The notes under the pieces are model-generated. The model did no database searches. It was not told the DNA's origin and worked only from the letters and a program-made list of their open reading frames with translations. Source: Chloroflexota bacterium (GTDB lineage Bacteria; Chloroflexota; Anaerolineae; B4-G1; SLSP01). From it: a stretch of DNA of 6,747 nucleotides. Positions 5,469 through 6,747 of this stretch are shown here, piece after piece (position 1 is the first letter of the stretch; every line of letters begins with the position of its first letter). The translations under genes and the position numbers were made by a program. The DNA lies in assembly GCA_012798275.1 (NCBI GenBank), contig JAAZNO010000254.1, positions 1 through 6,747 on the forward strand, in the 5' to 3' direction.

Positions 5469-6207
5469 AACGCTCCCCCTTGATTTGTTGAGCCAGCTGC
5501 GCTTCCTGCTCCGTGAGGACACCGGGAATGAATTCCGCATCCAATGCCGCAGCGAACCCCGCGCACAGGGCCTCGATCACGGCCTGAGGATCCACCGCTC
5601 CCAACTCTCGCCGAATCGAAGTCACCCGCTCCGCCACCGTCTGAAGCAGCTTGTCCCGCAGCTTGGCATCAGGCACCTTGAGGAGCGTGAACATCAATGC
5701 CGGATTCACGTCGCACAAGACCGTCCCGTGTTGCAAGACGCCGCCAAAGCGCCGGGTCTGCGCGTTGCCGGAGATCTTACGCCCGTTGACGGCGATGTCG
5801 TTGATGGGAGCGAAAGTCGCCTCCAGCCCCAGGCGGCGCAGCCCCAACACCAGGCCCTGGCAGAACACACCGTAAGAATCCAGCACATTCTGCGGGACGC
5901 CGGGGGCATTCCCCTGGAGCATCAGCGAATAGGTGATCTCCCCCTCGCGGTCGTGGAAGACAGCCCCGCCGCCCGTAATCCGGCGGATGACATCCACTCC
6001 CTCGCGGCGGCAGGCTGCGAGATCCACCTCCTGCTCCACCCCCTGGAAATAGCCGATGGAGACCGCCGAAGGCTCCCACGTGTAAAAGCGCAGCGTGGCC
6101 GGCACATCGCCGACGGCGACAGTGCGCAAAATCGCCTCGTCAATCGCCATGTTGTCAAAGGCGTTGCGCGCGCCGTGAAGCAACAAACGCCAGCGTTGGG
6201 TCATCAT
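5437..6207 (-). CDS. lplA: lipoate/octanoate-protein ligase catalytic subunit LplA
   Basis: This is a 256-residue member of the biotin/lipoate A/B ligase fold. It shows the family motifs in order: TWEPSAVSIGYFQ (43-55), RRITGGGAVFHD (75-86; nucleotide/acyl pocket loop), PINDIAVNGRKISGNAQ (134-150) with the conserved Lys144 that contacts the acyl-adenylate, and GGVLQHGTVL (155-164). It activates lipoate or octanoate with ATP and transfers it to a lysine of lipoyl domains (GcvH, 2-oxoacid dehydrogenase E2). It lacks the fused C-terminal domain of E. coli LplA; that part is supplied by the adjacent lplB gene. Two ATGs are in tandem (6205-6207, 6202-6204). AAGGAG at 6213-6218 is five bases from the first and eight from the second, so the second may be the preferred start. 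Together with LipS1 and LipS2 it probably supplies protein-bound octanoyl groups for sulfur insertion. It is cytoplasmic. Confidence 0.93.
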   Translation of the reverse strand: MMTQRWRLLLHGARNAFDNMAIDEAILRTVAVGDVPATLRFYTWEPSAVSIGYFQGVEQEVDLAACRREGVDVIRRITGGGAVFHDREGEITYSLMLQGNAPGVPQNVLDSYGVFCQGLVLGLRRLGLEATFAPINDIAVNGRKISGNAQTRRFGGVLQHGTVLCDVNPALMFTLLKVPDAKLRDKLLQTVAERVTSIRRELGAVDPQAVIEALCAGFAAALDAEFIPGVLTEQEAQLAQQIKGERYARREWLFKR

Positions 6208-6212
6208 GGCTT

Positions 6213-6218
6213 CTCCTT
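6213..6218 (-). promoter_or_regulatory. strong ribosome binding site of lplA
   Basis: AAGGAG on the minus strand lies ahead of tandem ATG codons. It allows independent initiation of lplA in spite of the long spacer after lipS1. I did not see a clear promoter in that spacer; TATATT at 6219-6224 lacks a -35 and is too close to the start. Confidence 0.6.
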
Positions 6219-6255
6219 AATATAGAAGGTAAAGGGTGCGTTAGTTGAGTGTGGC

Positions 6256-6318
6256 GACTGGTGACAAGTAACCTGGTAATGGGGAATGGGGAACGGGGAA
6301 TGGGAAACAGGGAATGGG
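6256..6318. repeat. decayed 7-base tandem repeat (GAATGGG type)
   Basis: Nine successive 7-base units can be read on the plus strand: GACTGGT, GACAAGT, AACCTGG, TAATGGG, GAATGGG, GAACGGG, GAATGGG, AAACAGG, GAATGGG. The centre and right units are nearly perfect and the left ones are decayed, and AAAGATG at 6319-6325 may be one more. It sits between the stop of lipS1 and the start of lplA, so it is transcribed if the genes form one operon; the transcript would be pyrimidine-rich (CCCATTC repeats). Similar short tandem heptamers are known from filamentous cyanobacteria and related genomes. No coding role is visible. Confidence 0.8.
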
Positions 6319-6349
6319 AAAGATGATCGCATATTCCGTATGTCACGTT

Positions 6350-6747
6350 TCACGCACCGCGTAAATACGCCGCCGCTGCCTCCCGTGCCGCGCGTTTCTC
6401 CGCCTCGGTCAGCGGGCGGGGGAAGTTGTACATCACGCCGCCGGGACGCTCGTTGTAGAGCGGACGGTTGCAATCGGGGCAGCCGCTCGTGCGGAACGCT
6501 CGCCCCGAGGCGAATGCCGCTTCCACCATCGCCGACTCGACCTCAAGGCCGACGAGCCGACCCTCCTCGAAGCGCAACGCCTCGACCCGCGCCTGCCCCG
6601 TGATCAGCAACTGTCGCGCCAGCTGCAGCGCCCGGTACCGCTCGATGGGCGGCGGCGACAGCTGCAAGCGCGCGCCGCGCACCGGCGTGAACGCAAACAA
6701 GGCCACGGCGTGCCCGCTGTCATGGCTCGCCTGGACTTTGTGCAGCA
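6350..6747 (-). CDS. lipS1: radical SAM lipoyl synthase subunit LipS1, C-terminal part (runs off right edge)
   Basis: The frame is open from the right edge to TGA at 6350-6352, giving 131 visible residues with no start needed inside the window (an internal GTG at 6706 is just Val). The visible part begins in the last barrel strands, GHAVALFAFTPVRGARLQL, followed by a helix PPPIERYRALQLARQLLI and, near the end, RTSGCPDCNRPLYNERPGGV and YNFPRPLT. The G-C-P-D-C-N-R-P-x-Y-N-E-R-P-G block is what I recognise as the C-terminal signature of LipS1-type, biotin-synthase-like radical SAM proteins. The paired cysteines could bind an auxiliary cluster (inference). The SAM-binding CxxxCxxC motif would lie outside the window. 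LipS1 works with LipS2 to convert octanoyl to lipoyl groups. It is upstream of lplA in the same direction, separated by 142 bases. Confidence 0.82.
   Translation of the reverse strand, partial: LHKVQASHDSGHAVALFAFTPVRGARLQLSPPPIERYRALQLARQLLITGQARVEALRFEEGRLVGLEVESAMVEAAFASGRAFRTSGCPDCNRPLYNERPGGVMYNFPRPLTEAEKRAAREAAAAYLRGA

Noticed and set aside
5485..6225. 246-codon plus-strand open frame
   Set aside because: It is antisense to lplA, which has unmistakable ligase motifs; the plus product shows none.

Overview
The window looks like bacterial chromosome from a GC-rich species. A Chloroflexota member (Anaerolineae-like) is my best guess. It rests on the DPFxYC lipoprotein type, the stand-alone RQC-domain protein, the DUF2281-type antitoxin/PIN pair, the LipS1/LipS2 lipoylation genes and a GGGAATGG-type heptamer repeat. 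None of these is decisive alone, so the phylum call is an inference.

Left part (1-1560), minus strand. The start of a lipoprotein gene runs off the left edge; its signal peptide and lipobox are clear, but its C-terminus is missing. Upstream of it lies a complete 202-residue protein resembling the RQC-minor-1 DNA-binding family (a winged-helix RQC domain without a helicase). A gene-free stretch of about 440 bases follows. It holds promoter-like elements in both directions, a nested inverted repeat, and two copies of one TGTATACT...TTGACAA block about 250 bases apart.

Middle (1560-2460), plus strand. A toxin-antitoxin locus of the VapBC type has an intact small antitoxin overlapping a PIN-domain toxin. 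The toxin gene is broken just after codon 80 by a frameshift plus a nearby in-frame stop, so its acidic residues lie on two separate reading frames. After it come about 275 bases without an intact gene, holding a possible remnant of another protein on the minus strand.

Right-centre (2460-4157), plus strand. One large multi-pass membrane glycosyltransferase (family 39/PMT_2 type) is present, with the usual Asp-Glu pair in its first extracytoplasmic loop.

Right part (4243-6747), minus strand, convergent with the glycosyltransferase. This is the most interesting part: a gene set read as lipS1 (3' part only), lplA, lplB, lipS2. It amounts to an alternative lipoylation route. A two-protein ligase (catalytic LplA plus small LplB) would load the acyl group onto lipoyl domains. 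Two radical SAM proteins (LipS1 and LipS2) would together insert the sulfur atoms, replacing classical LipA. lplA, lplB and lipS2 are tightly packed (32-base overlap, 17-base gap), whereas lipS1 and lplA are separated by 142 bases holding a decayed 7-base tandem repeat.
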